A DNA stretch of 64,000 nucleotides from contig NZ_JANUGY010000001.1 in assembly GCF_024756235.1 (NCBI RefSeq), positions 372,001 through 436,000 of the forward strand, written 5' to 3'. The notes beneath the pieces were generated by a model. That model was not told the origin of the DNA and ran no database searches. It worked only from the letters and a program-made list of their open reading frames with translations. Positions 9,128 through 16,359 of the stretch are shown one piece after another. This DNA is from Massilia kyonggiensis (GTDB lineage: Bacteria > Pseudomonadota > Gammaproteobacteria > Burkholderiales > Burkholderiaceae_D). Made by a program: the position numbers and the translations under genes. How positions within the stretch are numbered: the stretch's first letter is position 1; every line of letters begins with the position of its first letter.

Positions 9128-9152
9128 AATGATGCACAAAGGTATCATCATT
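9128..9152. promoter_or_regulatory. Dyad upstream of the choice-of-anchor gene
   Basis: AATGATG (9128-9134) and CATCATT (9146-9152) form a seven-base inverted repeat with an 11-base spacer, 21 bases upstream of the PEP-CTERM gene in the only AT-rich stretch nearby. It is a plausible operator. No matching copy was noticed elsewhere in the window. Confidence 0.3.
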
Positions 9153-9181
9153 TCCAACAGTTTTCGATAGAATTTTTCCTC

Positions 9182-9736
9182 TTATTTACCCAGCATGGCC
9201 GCCGTAGTGGTTATACCGGCAAATTCGCCATTCAGGCTCGCCACGGCGGTCGCATGCATCTGCTCGGCGCTGAACCAGGTCCCATCCGGCCCCGTGCGCT
9301 CGTGCGTGGCGCACGCGTCCTCGACGAGGAACGTATGAAAGCCGAGATTGCCGGCCATGCGCGCCGTCGTCGACACGCAGTGATCGGTCGTCAGGCCACA
9401 CAGCACGACCGTGGCGATGTCCGCCGCGCGCAGCCGCGCTTCCAGGTCGGTGCCGATGAAGGCGCTGTTCACATCCTTCGGAATGACGATCTCGCCCGGC
9501 AGCGGCTGCGCTTCCGGCTTGAACGCGTGGCCGGGCGTGCCAGGATAAAACGCGCCCGTCTCGCTGCGCGAGCCGTGCTGGACGTGGAACAGCGGCCGTC
9601 CCGCTTTTCTCCAGGCGGCCAGCAGCGCGGCGATGTTGTGTTCGGCCTCCCGGTTGTTGCGTTGGCCCCAGCGCGGGTCAAGGAAGCCCTGCTGGACGTC
9701 GATGACGATCAGGGCGGCGTTGGTCAGCGTGTGCAT
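9182..9736 (-). CDS. Cysteine hydrolase, isochorismatase family
   Basis: A 184-residue enzyme of the isochorismatase-like cysteine hydrolase family. The catalytic triad is visible: Asp13 (VIDVQQGF), Lys87 (IPKDVNSAF) and Cys120 in GLTTDHCVSTTARMA. Such enzymes hydrolyse amides or vinyl ethers (nicotinamide, N-carbamoyl compounds, isochorismate); the exact substrate is not readable. The frame is open upstream to a GTG at 9760, but the ATG at 9736 has AGGA correctly spaced before it and starts exactly where family members start, so it is preferred. It is divergent from a LysR regulator, a common arrangement when that regulator controls the enzyme. Confidence 0.88.
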   Translation of the reverse strand: MHTLTNAALIVIDVQQGFLDPRWGQRNNREAEHNIAALLAAWRKAGRPLFHVQHGSRSETGAFYPGTPGHAFKPEAQPLPGEIVIPKDVNSAFIGTDLEARLRAADIATVVLCGLTTDHCVSTTARMAGNLGFHTFLVEDACATHERTGPDGTWFSAEQMHATAVASLNGEFAGITTTAAMLGK

Positions 9737-9839
9737 GTGTGTCCTTTCATGAAAAACCACATGGTCGCCGCCACGTCTCCGTCACGCTACCGAAATGCCG
9801 GATAATTGCCGGTTCATCCATGACAGATTTCGATGGCCC

Positions 9840-10760
9840 ATGAAGCTCAGCCAACTTCACATGCTCGTCGCGGTGGCGGACCACGGCAGCTTCAGCGCCG
9901 CCGCGGCGCAACTCGATTGCACGCAATCGCGCATCAGCCATGCGATCGCGGAACTCGAACGCGAACTGGGCACGCGCCTGCTGGCGCGCGCGCGCGACGG
10001 CTCGCTGCCCACCGAGGCCGGCCTGCGCGTGCTGGACAAGGCGCGTGCGATGCTGCGGCTCGAAGACGCCCTGCGCGCCAGCGTGCATGAGGAGGACGTC
10101 ATCGAAGGCCGGGTGCGCATCGCGTGCTTCCGCAGCATCGGCACGCATCTGCTGCCGTATGCCGTCGAAGCGCTGGCGGCCCGCCATCCGCAGCTCGTGC
10201 TCGACATCGACGACGGCTGCAACGACCGCCTGGAAGTCGTCGCCGCCCTGCGCGCCGGCCGCGCCGACGTCGGCATCGCCCAGCTGCCCGTGGAAGACGG
10301 CTTCGAAGTCCATCCGTACGTGGCTGACGACTACGTGCTCGTCGTGCCGGCCGCGCGCGCGTTCACGCAGCCCGTGACGTGGGACCAGCTGGAGGGCCTG
10401 CCGTTCATCCGCCTCGGCTGCTCGGGCGCGGACGCGATCCTCGCGCGCTGCCGCGCGGCCGGCCTGCTTGCTGCGGCCGAACGCACGCTGGGCAACGACA
10501 CGAGCATCGCTGCGATGGTGGCGCGGGGCATGGGCTGGTCGATCCTGCCGCGCCTCGCGACGTATCCCGAGCCGGACGACGTGCGCGTGCTCCCGTTGCC
10601 CCTCATTTTGCAAACCCTCGCGCGGCGCCAGTTCGCGCTGGCGGGATCGCGCGAGGCGATGCGCAGCGCGCGCGTAAAAGCCGTGCTGGACGTGCTGCGC
10701 GACCGGCGGCTGCTGGCCGCCACGCGCGCGTACCAGGCGGGTATCCTGCATTGTCCATGA
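9840..10760 (+). CDS. LysR family transcriptional regulator
   Basis: A 306-residue LysR-type regulator. The N-terminal winged helix-turn-helix is at about 1-60 (MKLSQLHMLVAVADHGSFSA, then AAAQLDCTQSRISHAIAELE), and the periplasmic-binding-protein-like effector domain occupies about 88-295. The start at ATG 9840 matches the family N-terminus; the upstream in-frame ATG at 9795 would add 15 unrelated residues. It is divergent from the cysteine hydrolase; a CCGG-N7-CCGG dyad at 9798-9812 in the shared intergenic region could be its site. Its stop codon lies inside the first palindrome in front of the next operon. Confidence 0.9.
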   Translation: MKLSQLHMLVAVADHGSFSAAAAQLDCTQSRISHAIAELERELGTRLLARARDGSLPTEAGLRVLDKARAMLRLEDALRASVHEEDVIEGRVRIACFRSIGTHLLPYAVEALAARHPQLVLDIDDGCNDRLEVVAALRAGRADVGIAQLPVEDGFEVHPYVADDYVLVVPAARAFTQPVTWDQLEGLPFIRLGCSGADAILARCRAAGLLAAAERTLGNDTSIAAMVARGMGWSILPRLATYPEPDDVRVLPLPLILQTLARRQFALAGSREAMRSARVKAVLDVLRDRRLLAATRAYQAGILHCP

Positions 10761-10774
10761 CCTCCGAGGTCATG
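10756..10774. promoter_or_regulatory. Palindromic operator, copy 1 (upstream of PEP mutase operon)
   Basis: CATGACCTCCGAGGTCATG is a palindrome with nine-base arms around a central C. It includes the TGA stop of the LysR gene (10758-10760). A near-identical palindrome lies in front of the XRE regulator gene at 13531-13549, and a degenerate copy follows 23 bases on. It is probably the XRE/MmyB-type regulator's binding site. Confidence 0.7.
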
Positions 10775-10779
10775 CCGGC

Positions 10780-10796
10780 ATGACCTCGCACGTGAT
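10780..10796. promoter_or_regulatory. Palindromic operator, copy 2 (degenerate)
   Basis: ATGACCTCGCACGTGAT matches the ATGACCTCGGACGTCAT core at 13532-13548 in 15 of 17 positions. Its centre is 23 bases from that of copy 1, about two helical turns, so two dimers could bind side by side. It lies 14 bases upstream of a TTGACA box. Confidence 0.55.
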
Positions 10797-10810
10797 TGAG
10801 CGCGACGCGC

Positions 10811-10839
10811 TTGACAGCCACACTGTGGTCTCCGATAAC
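10811..10839 (+). promoter_or_regulatory. Possible sigma-70 promoter of the PEP mutase operon
   Basis: TTGACA at 10811-10816 and GATAAC at 10834-10839 are separated by 17 bases. The predicted transcript start near 10846 would leave only a few bases before the ATG at 10853, overlapping the AGGGAG ribosome-binding site, so the assignment is uncertain. The two palindromes lie just upstream of the -35 box, a position more usual for activation than repression. Confidence 0.4.
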
Positions 10840-10852
10840 CAGGGAGTCCACC

Positions 10853-11632
10853 ATGTCCGACCAGATCCTCAAGGCCCAGGTCCTTAAAGCCCACATGCTG
10901 CGCGCACTGCATGCGCCGGGCATGCCGCTCGTCCTGTTCAACTGCTGGGATGCCGGCAGCGCCAAAGCCATCGCCGCCGCGGGCGCGCGGGCCATTGCCA
11001 CGGCCAGCTGGGCCGTCGCGGCCGCCAACGGCTACGATGACGGCGAGCAGCTGCCACGTGACCTGGCCATCGCCAACATCGAACGCATCGCGCGTGCCGT
11101 CACCTTGCCGGTGACCGTCGACCTGGAACGCGGCTACGGCGCCACGCCCGGTGAAGTCGCCGACACCGTCACGCAAGCCATCCGCGCCGGCGCCGTCGGC
11201 TGCAACCTGGAAGACGGCATCGCGGCCGGCGGCCTGCGCGATCCCCACGAACAGGCCCTGCGCCTGCAAGCCGCGCGCGCGGCCGCGGACAAGCTCGACG
11301 TCCCGCTCTTCATCAATGCGCGCACGGACGGCTTCCTGCTCGCGGCGCCCGGCGATCACGACGACGCGCTGCTCGACGCCACCCTGGCGCGCGCCCGCGT
11401 GTACGCCGCGCACGGGGCCGATTGCCTGTTCGTGCCGGGCCTCGCCGATGCCGCGCTGATCGAGCGGCTCGTGCAGGCGTCGCCGCTGCCCGTCAACCTG
11501 ATGGCCGCCGCCGGCACGCCGCCGCTGGCGACCTTGCGCGCCCTCGGCGTGGCGCGCCTGAGCCACGGCCCCGGCCCGTACCTGCAGGCGATGCGCGCAC
11601 TCGAAGACGCCGCGCGCGGCGCCCTCGCATGA
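10853..11632 (+). CDS. Isocitrate lyase/PEP mutase family enzyme
   Basis: A 259-residue barrel enzyme of the isocitrate lyase/phosphoenolpyruvate mutase superfamily. Diagnostic stretches are FNCWDAGSAK (29-38), the metal-binding VDLERGYG (Asp90, Glu92) and VGCNLEDG (116-123). The KCGH catalytic loop of true isocitrate and methylisocitrate lyases is not seen, so it belongs to the broad group acting on 2-oxo acids or C-C/C-P bonds whose reactions are mostly unassigned. The ATG at 10853 is chosen because AGGGAG precedes it at good spacing. Its stop overlaps the next start by 4 bases (ATGA), so it is translationally coupled to the DUF4331 gene. Confidence 0.85.
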   Translation: MSDQILKAQVLKAHMLRALHAPGMPLVLFNCWDAGSAKAIAAAGARAIATASWAVAAANGYDDGEQLPRDLAIANIERIARAVTLPVTVDLERGYGATPGEVADTVTQAIRAGAVGCNLEDGIAAGGLRDPHEQALRLQAARAAADKLDVPLFINARTDGFLLAAPGDHDDALLDATLARARVYAAHGADCLFVPGLADAALIERLVQASPLPVNLMAAAGTPPLATLRALGVARLSHGPGPYLQAMRALEDAARGALA

Positions 11633-12774
11633 TGCTGGCCCGGCTCGCGCTCGCGGCGGCGCTGCTGCTGCCCTCCGTCCATGCGGCGGCGTCCGACCAC
11701 CTGGATTCGCCGAAGGTCATCGCCGACCCGCGCGTGGACATCGGCGACATCTACGCGTGGACGTCCGCCGACGGCCGCCGCGTGAACCTCGTGATGACGA
11801 TCGTCGGCCACGCGCTCGACAAGAATGCGGAATACGCGTTCCACATCGACAGCGGCCCGCGCTTTCCCGACACGACGGCGCGTACCGACATCGTCTGCCG
11901 CTTCCCGTCGAAGACGCAGGCGGACTGCCTGATCGGCCGCGACGAGACGATCCGGGGCGACCCGGGCAAACCGGCGGGACTCGCGAGTGCGAGCGGCCGC
12001 AGCCGGCTGTTCGCAGGTCTGCGCGACGACCCGTTCTTCAACAACGTGAAGGGCTCGCGCGCCGCGTTCGACCTCGCTGCGGCGACACTCCGGCAGGGCG
12101 TGCCGCGCGACGCGGCGGGCTGTCCCGCGTACACGCCGAAGCAGACCGCGGCGATCCTCGACCAGTGGCGCCACACGGACGGTGGCCCGGCCCGCAACTT
12201 CCTCGCGGGCTGGACGCCGATGGCGATCGTCCTCGAGGTGGACCTCGGCCTCGTCAACCGCGGCGGCCCCGTGCTGGCCGTGTGGGCGGACACGCTCGTC
12301 GCCGACGTCCGCATCGACCGCATGGGGCGGCCGCTGACGGGCAACGGCCTGCTCGCGCACCTGGGCAGCGACGAGGAAGCCGACGCCTACAAGCTGATGT
12401 ACAACGCGGCGACACCGGAGACTGCGGATGAATTCGTGCCCGTCATCGCCAGGTCGCTCGCGCTGTACGACGGCTACGACGGCCGCTGCGGCAACCAGCT
12501 CATGATCGACCGTGCCGCGCCGCCCGAGCAGCGCTACCTGCCGCTGGCACGGCTGCTGGCCGACGACCGGCTGTGGGTCGACAGCGCCGTCACCACGTGC
12601 ACGCAGCTGTTCGGCGTGGAACTCGGACTGCACGACTGCGGCGCCCGGACCTTGCACTACGACGCGGTGAACGTGTACCGCTCGCTGCTCGCCGGCGGGA
12701 CCAACGATGCCGTCACGGACGGCGTGCGTGCGGACGACCAGCAGCATTCGGACACGGTATTCCCGTTCCTATGA
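11629..12774 (+). CDS. DUF4331 family exported protein
   Basis: A 381-residue exported protein. The signal peptide covers about 1-20 (LALAAALLLPSVHAA), and the mature start ASDHLDSPKV is the hallmark of DUF4331. The family motif GDIYAWTS follows, then NLVMTIVGHA. Six cysteines in the mature part could form disulfides. DUF4331 proteins are periplasmic or surface proteins of unknown function. Here it is the middle gene of a three-gene unit with ATGA overlaps on both sides, between a soluble lyase-like enzyme and another secreted protein, so the three products probably act in one process. Confidence 0.8.
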   Translation: MMLARLALAAALLLPSVHAAASDHLDSPKVIADPRVDIGDIYAWTSADGRRVNLVMTIVGHALDKNAEYAFHIDSGPRFPDTTARTDIVCRFPSKTQADCLIGRDETIRGDPGKPAGLASASGRSRLFAGLRDDPFFNNVKGSRAAFDLAAATLRQGVPRDAAGCPAYTPKQTAAILDQWRHTDGGPARNFLAGWTPMAIVLEVDLGLVNRGGPVLAVWADTLVADVRIDRMGRPLTGNGLLAHLGSDEEADAYKLMYNAATPETADEFVPVIARSLALYDGYDGRCGNQLMIDRAAPPEQRYLPLARLLADDRLWVDSAVTTCTQLFGVELGLHDCGARTLHYDAVNVYRSLLAGGTNDAVTDGVRADDQQHSDTVFPFL

Positions 12775-13535
12775 GGACGCGCCTGTTCCTCATCCTGTGC
12801 CTGTGGCTGCACCTGAGCGCCCAGGCGCACGACTTCTGGGTCAACCCGGACAGCTTCGTCGTGTCGGTCGGCGCCAGCACCGCCTTGAGCATGCAGGTGG
12901 GCCACGGCGACGCGCGCCGCATGTCGATGATTCCGTCGCGCCGCATCCAGCGCTTCGCCGCGTGGACGCCGGCCGGCGACGTCATCGACCTGCGCAACGA
13001 CGGCAGGCTCGCGCCCGCCGAGCCGGGCCTGCATCTGCTGGTACTGGAAACGGACGCGGACGCGCTCAGCCACCTGCCGCCCGACCGCTTCGAGGCGTAC
13101 GTCGCGGAAGAAGGCTTGCGGCCCGCGGCGGCGGCGCGCGGACGGGACGTCATCGAGCGTTACCGGCGCGTGGCGAAGGCGCTCGTGCAGGCCGGCGCGC
13201 CGGGCGAAGGCAGCCAGGATCTCGCCATGAAGCGCCTCGGGCTGCCGCTGGAAATCGTGCTGACCACGCCGCCATCGGATGGCGACACGCTGGCCGCGCA
13301 GGTCATCTTCCGGGGCCGCCCGCTGGCCCGCGCCCTGGTCAAACTGACGGACCTCGACCACGACGCGCAACCCGTCGCCGCGCAGGTCACGGACGATGCG
13401 GGGCGAGTACATCTGCGCCGTCCGCCGCCGGGCCAGTGGCTGCTGAACGTCGTGTGGACCACGCCGCTCGAGGGTGACGAAGGCGTCGACTACGACACGA
13501 TCTTTTCGAGCCTGTCCTTCGGCATCGCCCCATGA
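12771..13535 (+). CDS. DUF4198-like secreted protein
   Basis: A 254-residue exported protein. Residues 1-19 are a signal peptide; the mature end begins HDFWVNPDSF, the opening typical of DUF4198 proteins, whose first histidine is suspected to bind metal. The C-terminal half (about 160-250) looks like an Ig-like/transthyretin-like fold (FRGRPLARALVKLTD, then TDDAGRVHLRRPPPGQWLLNVVW). DUF4198 genes often accompany metal transport, but no transporter is next to this one. It starts within the stop of the DUF4331 gene (ATGA overlap), and its own stop codon lies inside the third palindrome. Confidence 0.75.
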   Translation: MRTRLFLILCLWLHLSAQAHDFWVNPDSFVVSVGASTALSMQVGHGDARRMSMIPSRRIQRFAAWTPAGDVIDLRNDGRLAPAEPGLHLLVLETDADALSHLPPDRFEAYVAEEGLRPAAAARGRDVIERYRRVAKALVQAGAPGEGSQDLAMKRLGLPLEIVLTTPPSDGDTLAAQVIFRGRPLARALVKLTDLDHDAQPVAAQVTDDAGRVHLRRPPPGQWLLNVVWTTPLEGDEGVDYDTIFSSLSFGIAP

Positions 13536-13549
13536 CCTCGGACGTCATG
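13531..13549. promoter_or_regulatory. Palindromic operator, copy 3 (upstream of XRE regulator)
   Basis: CATGACCTCGGACGTCATG, with CATGAC/GTCATG arms, matches copy 1 in 17 of 19 positions. It contains the TGA of the preceding gene (13533-13535). The ATG of the regulator is 35 bases downstream with TATCAT at 13572-13577 as a likely -10 box, so the palindrome occupies the -35 region. This position fits autoregulation. Confidence 0.7.
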
Positions 13550-13583
13550 GCCCGGCGCCGCGCGGCCGGGTTATCATCGCCGG

Positions 13584-14396
13584 ATGACGCCTCTCGACCT
13601 CGCCCCCGTCCCCGTCGGCCTGCTCCTGCGCGAATGGCGCGCGGCGCGGCGCCTGAGCCAGCTCGACCTGTCGCTGGACGCGAACATCTCCGCCCGCCAC
13701 CTCAGCTGCATCGAGACGGGCAAGGCGCAGCCCAGCAGGGCCCTGCTGATGCGCCTGGCCGACGTGCTGGACATGCCGCTGCGCGAACGTAACGCCCTGC
13801 TGCGCGCGGGCGGGTATGCGCCGAGTTTTCCGGAAACGGGCCTCGACACGCCGGCCATGGGCAGGATCAACCAGGCCATCGATTTCATCCTGCGCCAGCA
13901 GGAACCGTATCCCGCGTTCCTCATGAACCGCCACTGGGACATCCTCGCGACCAACGAAGCGGCGCAGCGGGTGAACGGCTTCGTGCTGGACGGGCGGCCG
14001 AGCAGGCATGCCAACATGCTGCGCGCCGTGTTCGACCCGGACGACCTGCGCGGCGCCATCGCGAACTGGGACGACATCGGGAGTACGCTGATCGGCCACC
14101 TGCACGCGCTGGTCGCGGGCGCGCCGACGGACATGAAGGCGCGTGCGCTGCTGGACGAGATCCTCGCGTATCCGAACGTGCCGTCGCGCTGGCGGCTGCG
14201 CGACCTCGATACGCCGCCCGCGCCGCTGCTGACGACGGAGTTCCGTCACCGCGGCGTGACGCTGAGTTTCTTTTCGACGATCACGACGTTCGGCACCCCG
14301 CGCGACATCACCATCGACGGGCTGCACATCGAATCGTGCTTCCCGATGGACGAGGCGACGGCGCAGTTCTGCCGCGAGCTCGGCGACCAGCCTTAG
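13584..14396 (+). CDS. XRE family regulator with MmyB-like ligand-binding domain
   Basis: A 270-residue regulator. The helix-turn-helix domain is at about 12-72 (LLLREWRAARRLSQLDLSLD, SARHLSCIETGKAQPS), followed by the MmyB-like domain at about 95-265 (FLMNRHWDILATNEAAQRVN, then TEFRHRGVTLSFFSTITTFG), a PAS-like pocket that in relatives can hold a fatty-acid-like ligand. The likely -10 box sits directly before the ATG with no Shine-Dalgarno sequence, so the mRNA may be leaderless. The same palindrome stands before this gene and before the PEP mutase operon, which argues that it controls both. Confidence 0.88.
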   Translation: MTPLDLAPVPVGLLLREWRAARRLSQLDLSLDANISARHLSCIETGKAQPSRALLMRLADVLDMPLRERNALLRAGGYAPSFPETGLDTPAMGRINQAIDFILRQQEPYPAFLMNRHWDILATNEAAQRVNGFVLDGRPSRHANMLRAVFDPDDLRGAIANWDDIGSTLIGHLHALVAGAPTDMKARALLDEILAYPNVPSRWRLRDLDTPPAPLLTTEFRHRGVTLSFFSTITTFGTPRDITIDGLHIESCFPMDEATAQFCRELGDQP

Positions 14397-14433
14397 CTTT
14401 TCCATGTCAAACCGTTGTGTCCGATTGATATTT

Positions 14434-14457
14434 TTCAACTCAATCGATTTCGTTAAC
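14434..14457. promoter_or_regulatory. LacI-type operator O1 of the dextran locus
   Basis: This site contains ACTCAATCGATTTCGTTAAC. Its left half matches operators O2 and O3 (ACTCAATCGATT) and its right half matches the site before the lacI gene (CGATTTCGTTAA). Its centre is 69 bases upstream of that of O2, a spacing that would allow looping. Confidence 0.65.
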
Positions 14458-14502
14458 GATAGCATCTTCTGCGCCATTCACTCGAATGCGCTACTAGAAA
14501 CA

Positions 14503-14526
14503 GTTTACTCAATCGATTGATTAAAC
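14503..14526. promoter_or_regulatory. LacI-type operator O2 before the GH49 dextranase
   Basis: A near-perfect 24-base palindrome centred on TCAATCGATTGA with GTTTA and TAAAC ends. It is 12 bases before the dextranase ATG, so a bound repressor would block transcription start or early elongation. It matches O3, before the TonB receptor, in 21 of 24 positions. Confidence 0.8.
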
Positions 14527-14538
14527 GACGGAGACACC

Positions 14539-16347
14539 ATGCGAACCCTGATCACCCTCACCCTGCTCCTGCTTGCCATGCTCGCGCCACGCATACCGGC
14601 GGCAGCCCAAACGACGGCCAACAATCCCAGCCTGCGCACCTGGTGGCATGCCAAGAACGAACTCAACGCCACGACCCCGGTCGCCGACGACGCCGTGCGG
14701 CGTTCCACGTTCTACGACGTCAAGGTGGCGACCGCCGCCGCGCCCAACGCGCGCTTCGATGCATTCCCGTACATGTCGATTCCCCGCGGCGGGCGCGACA
14801 AGTGGGGGTACAGCGACGACGACGGCGCCGAGTTCGCCGATCGGGCCAACCTGACAATGAGCTGGAGCTCGTTTCTCTACAGTACGGATTGCTGGGTGTA
14901 CGTCACCCTCAGGAATGGACTCACGATCGGTTCCGAGGCCGACGTGACGATCCGGCCCGCGGCGCTGAACCTGAGCAAGGAGATGGTCGACAGCACCACG
15001 ATCCGCGTGCGGGTGCCGTATTCCGCGAACGGCTACCGGTTCTCCGTCGAATTCAACAACCAGCTCTACACGGCCTACAATGACATGAGCGGCACGAGCG
15101 GCAGGCTGAACGACCAGGGCATCGGCCGCGCCATCCACACCGAGCCGCGCAACGCGCTGCTGATCTTCGCCGAGCCCATGGTGCCCGCCGCGGAGTCGGC
15201 GCGCCTCGTCCCGACTGGCGCCAGCGGCTCCATCTACTATCCGGCACCCGGCATGGTGAACAATCTCGACGCCATCACGCAGGAGATCGTCTACTTCCGT
15301 GCGGGCGTCTATTACATGCCCTGGAATTACCACGCCAAACTGCCGGCGAACGTCAAATGGGTGTACCTGGAACCGGGCGCCTTCGTGAAGGGCGCCTTCC
15401 AGTTCCTCCACGATAACCAGGGCGTCTACAAGTTCACGGGTTTCGGCGTCGTGTCCGGCGAAAAATACGTGTACGAGCCCGATACCGACAACGGTTACCA
15501 GCACCGCATCGCGCCGGACTGCCACGGCAGCTGCGTCAAGCTGTTGCGCCTCCAGTCATCGCCCACGATGCAACAATACCTCGACCTGCAGGGCGTCACG
15601 TTCATGGAGCCGCCGTACCACTCCTTCGTCGTGTATGGCGACGAAAACAGCTTCCAGATGCGGGTCGAGAATTTCAAGATGGTGGGCGGCTGGTACTGGC
15701 AGACGGACGGGCTGGAGCTATACAACAACGGCACGATGAAGAACACCTTCTTCCATTCCAACGACGACGTGCTGAAGGTCTACCACAGCAACCTGAATAT
15801 CGATAACACCGTCGTCTGGAAGAACGAAAACGGCCCCGTCATCCAGTGGGGCTGGTCGCCGCGCAACATGGACAACGTCCAGGTCACCAACACGTACGTC
15901 ATCCACAACAAGATGTACTGGACCGACGTGAAGGGCAATACCTGCATCGTGAATTCCTCGCCGTCCTGGTCATCCACCGATCCCGCCGCGGCGCCGAATG
16001 CCGGCACGACGGTGGCCAACCTGAGCTTCGAGAACTTGTACGTGGAAGGCAAGACCAACTGCGCGATCCGGCTGTACGCGCTGTCGAACACGGACACGGT
16101 CCACATCAGGAACCTGTTCATCGACGGCTGGAACGATCTCGATCCCGCCTCGCAGGCGAGCAAGTTCCACCGGATGTCGACCGACCTGTGGATCGGCAAC
16201 GAAACGGTCAGCGGCCGCGGGCTGAAGCTCGAGAACTACCGCGTCGGGGGACAGCAGATCTACAAGGCGGGCAATAACTGGAACTCGACGTCGCTGGGCC
16301 GTCTCGATTTCGACGCCGAGTTGTGGGAGAACTGGAACGCCTGGTAA
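14539..16347 (+). CDS. Secreted GH49 endo-dextranase
   Basis: A 602-residue secreted enzyme. A signal peptide (about 1-24) is followed by the N-terminal beta-sandwich that opens with RTWWHAKNELN, typical of GH49, and then a right-handed beta-helix with many regularly spaced Asn/Val/Phe rungs. The three catalytic aspartates of GH49 are visible as Asp390 (WYWQTDGLELY) and Asp409-Asp410 (HSNDDVLKVYH), with the same 19/20 spacing as in the fungal enzyme. It should hydrolyse internal alpha-1,6 links of dextran outside the cell; isopullulanase is the main alternative within the family. GGAG precedes the ATG. Two LacI-type operators lie upstream. It converges on the big dextran operon with 12 bases between the two stops. 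Confidence 0.92.
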   Translation: MRTLITLTLLLLAMLAPRIPAAAQTTANNPSLRTWWHAKNELNATTPVADDAVRRSTFYDVKVATAAAPNARFDAFPYMSIPRGGRDKWGYSDDDGAEFADRANLTMSWSSFLYSTDCWVYVTLRNGLTIGSEADVTIRPAALNLSKEMVDSTTIRVRVPYSANGYRFSVEFNNQLYTAYNDMSGTSGRLNDQGIGRAIHTEPRNALLIFAEPMVPAAESARLVPTGASGSIYYPAPGMVNNLDAITQEIVYFRAGVYYMPWNYHAKLPANVKWVYLEPGAFVKGAFQFLHDNQGVYKFTGFGVVSGEKYVYEPDTDNGYQHRIAPDCHGSCVKLLRLQSSPTMQQYLDLQGVTFMEPPYHSFVVYGDENSFQMRVENFKMVGGWYWQTDGLELYNNGTMKNTFFHSNDDVLKVYHSNLNIDNTVVWKNENGPVIQWGWSPRNMDNVQVTNTYVIHNKMYWTDVKGNTCIVNSSPSWSSTDPAAAPNAGTTVANLSFENLYVEGKTNCAIRLYALSNTDTVHIRNLFIDGWNDLDPASQASKFHRMSTDLWIGNETVSGRGLKLENYRVGGQQIYKAGNNWNSTSLGRLDFDAELWENWNAW

Positions 16348-16359
16348 GCGTTCCTCCGC

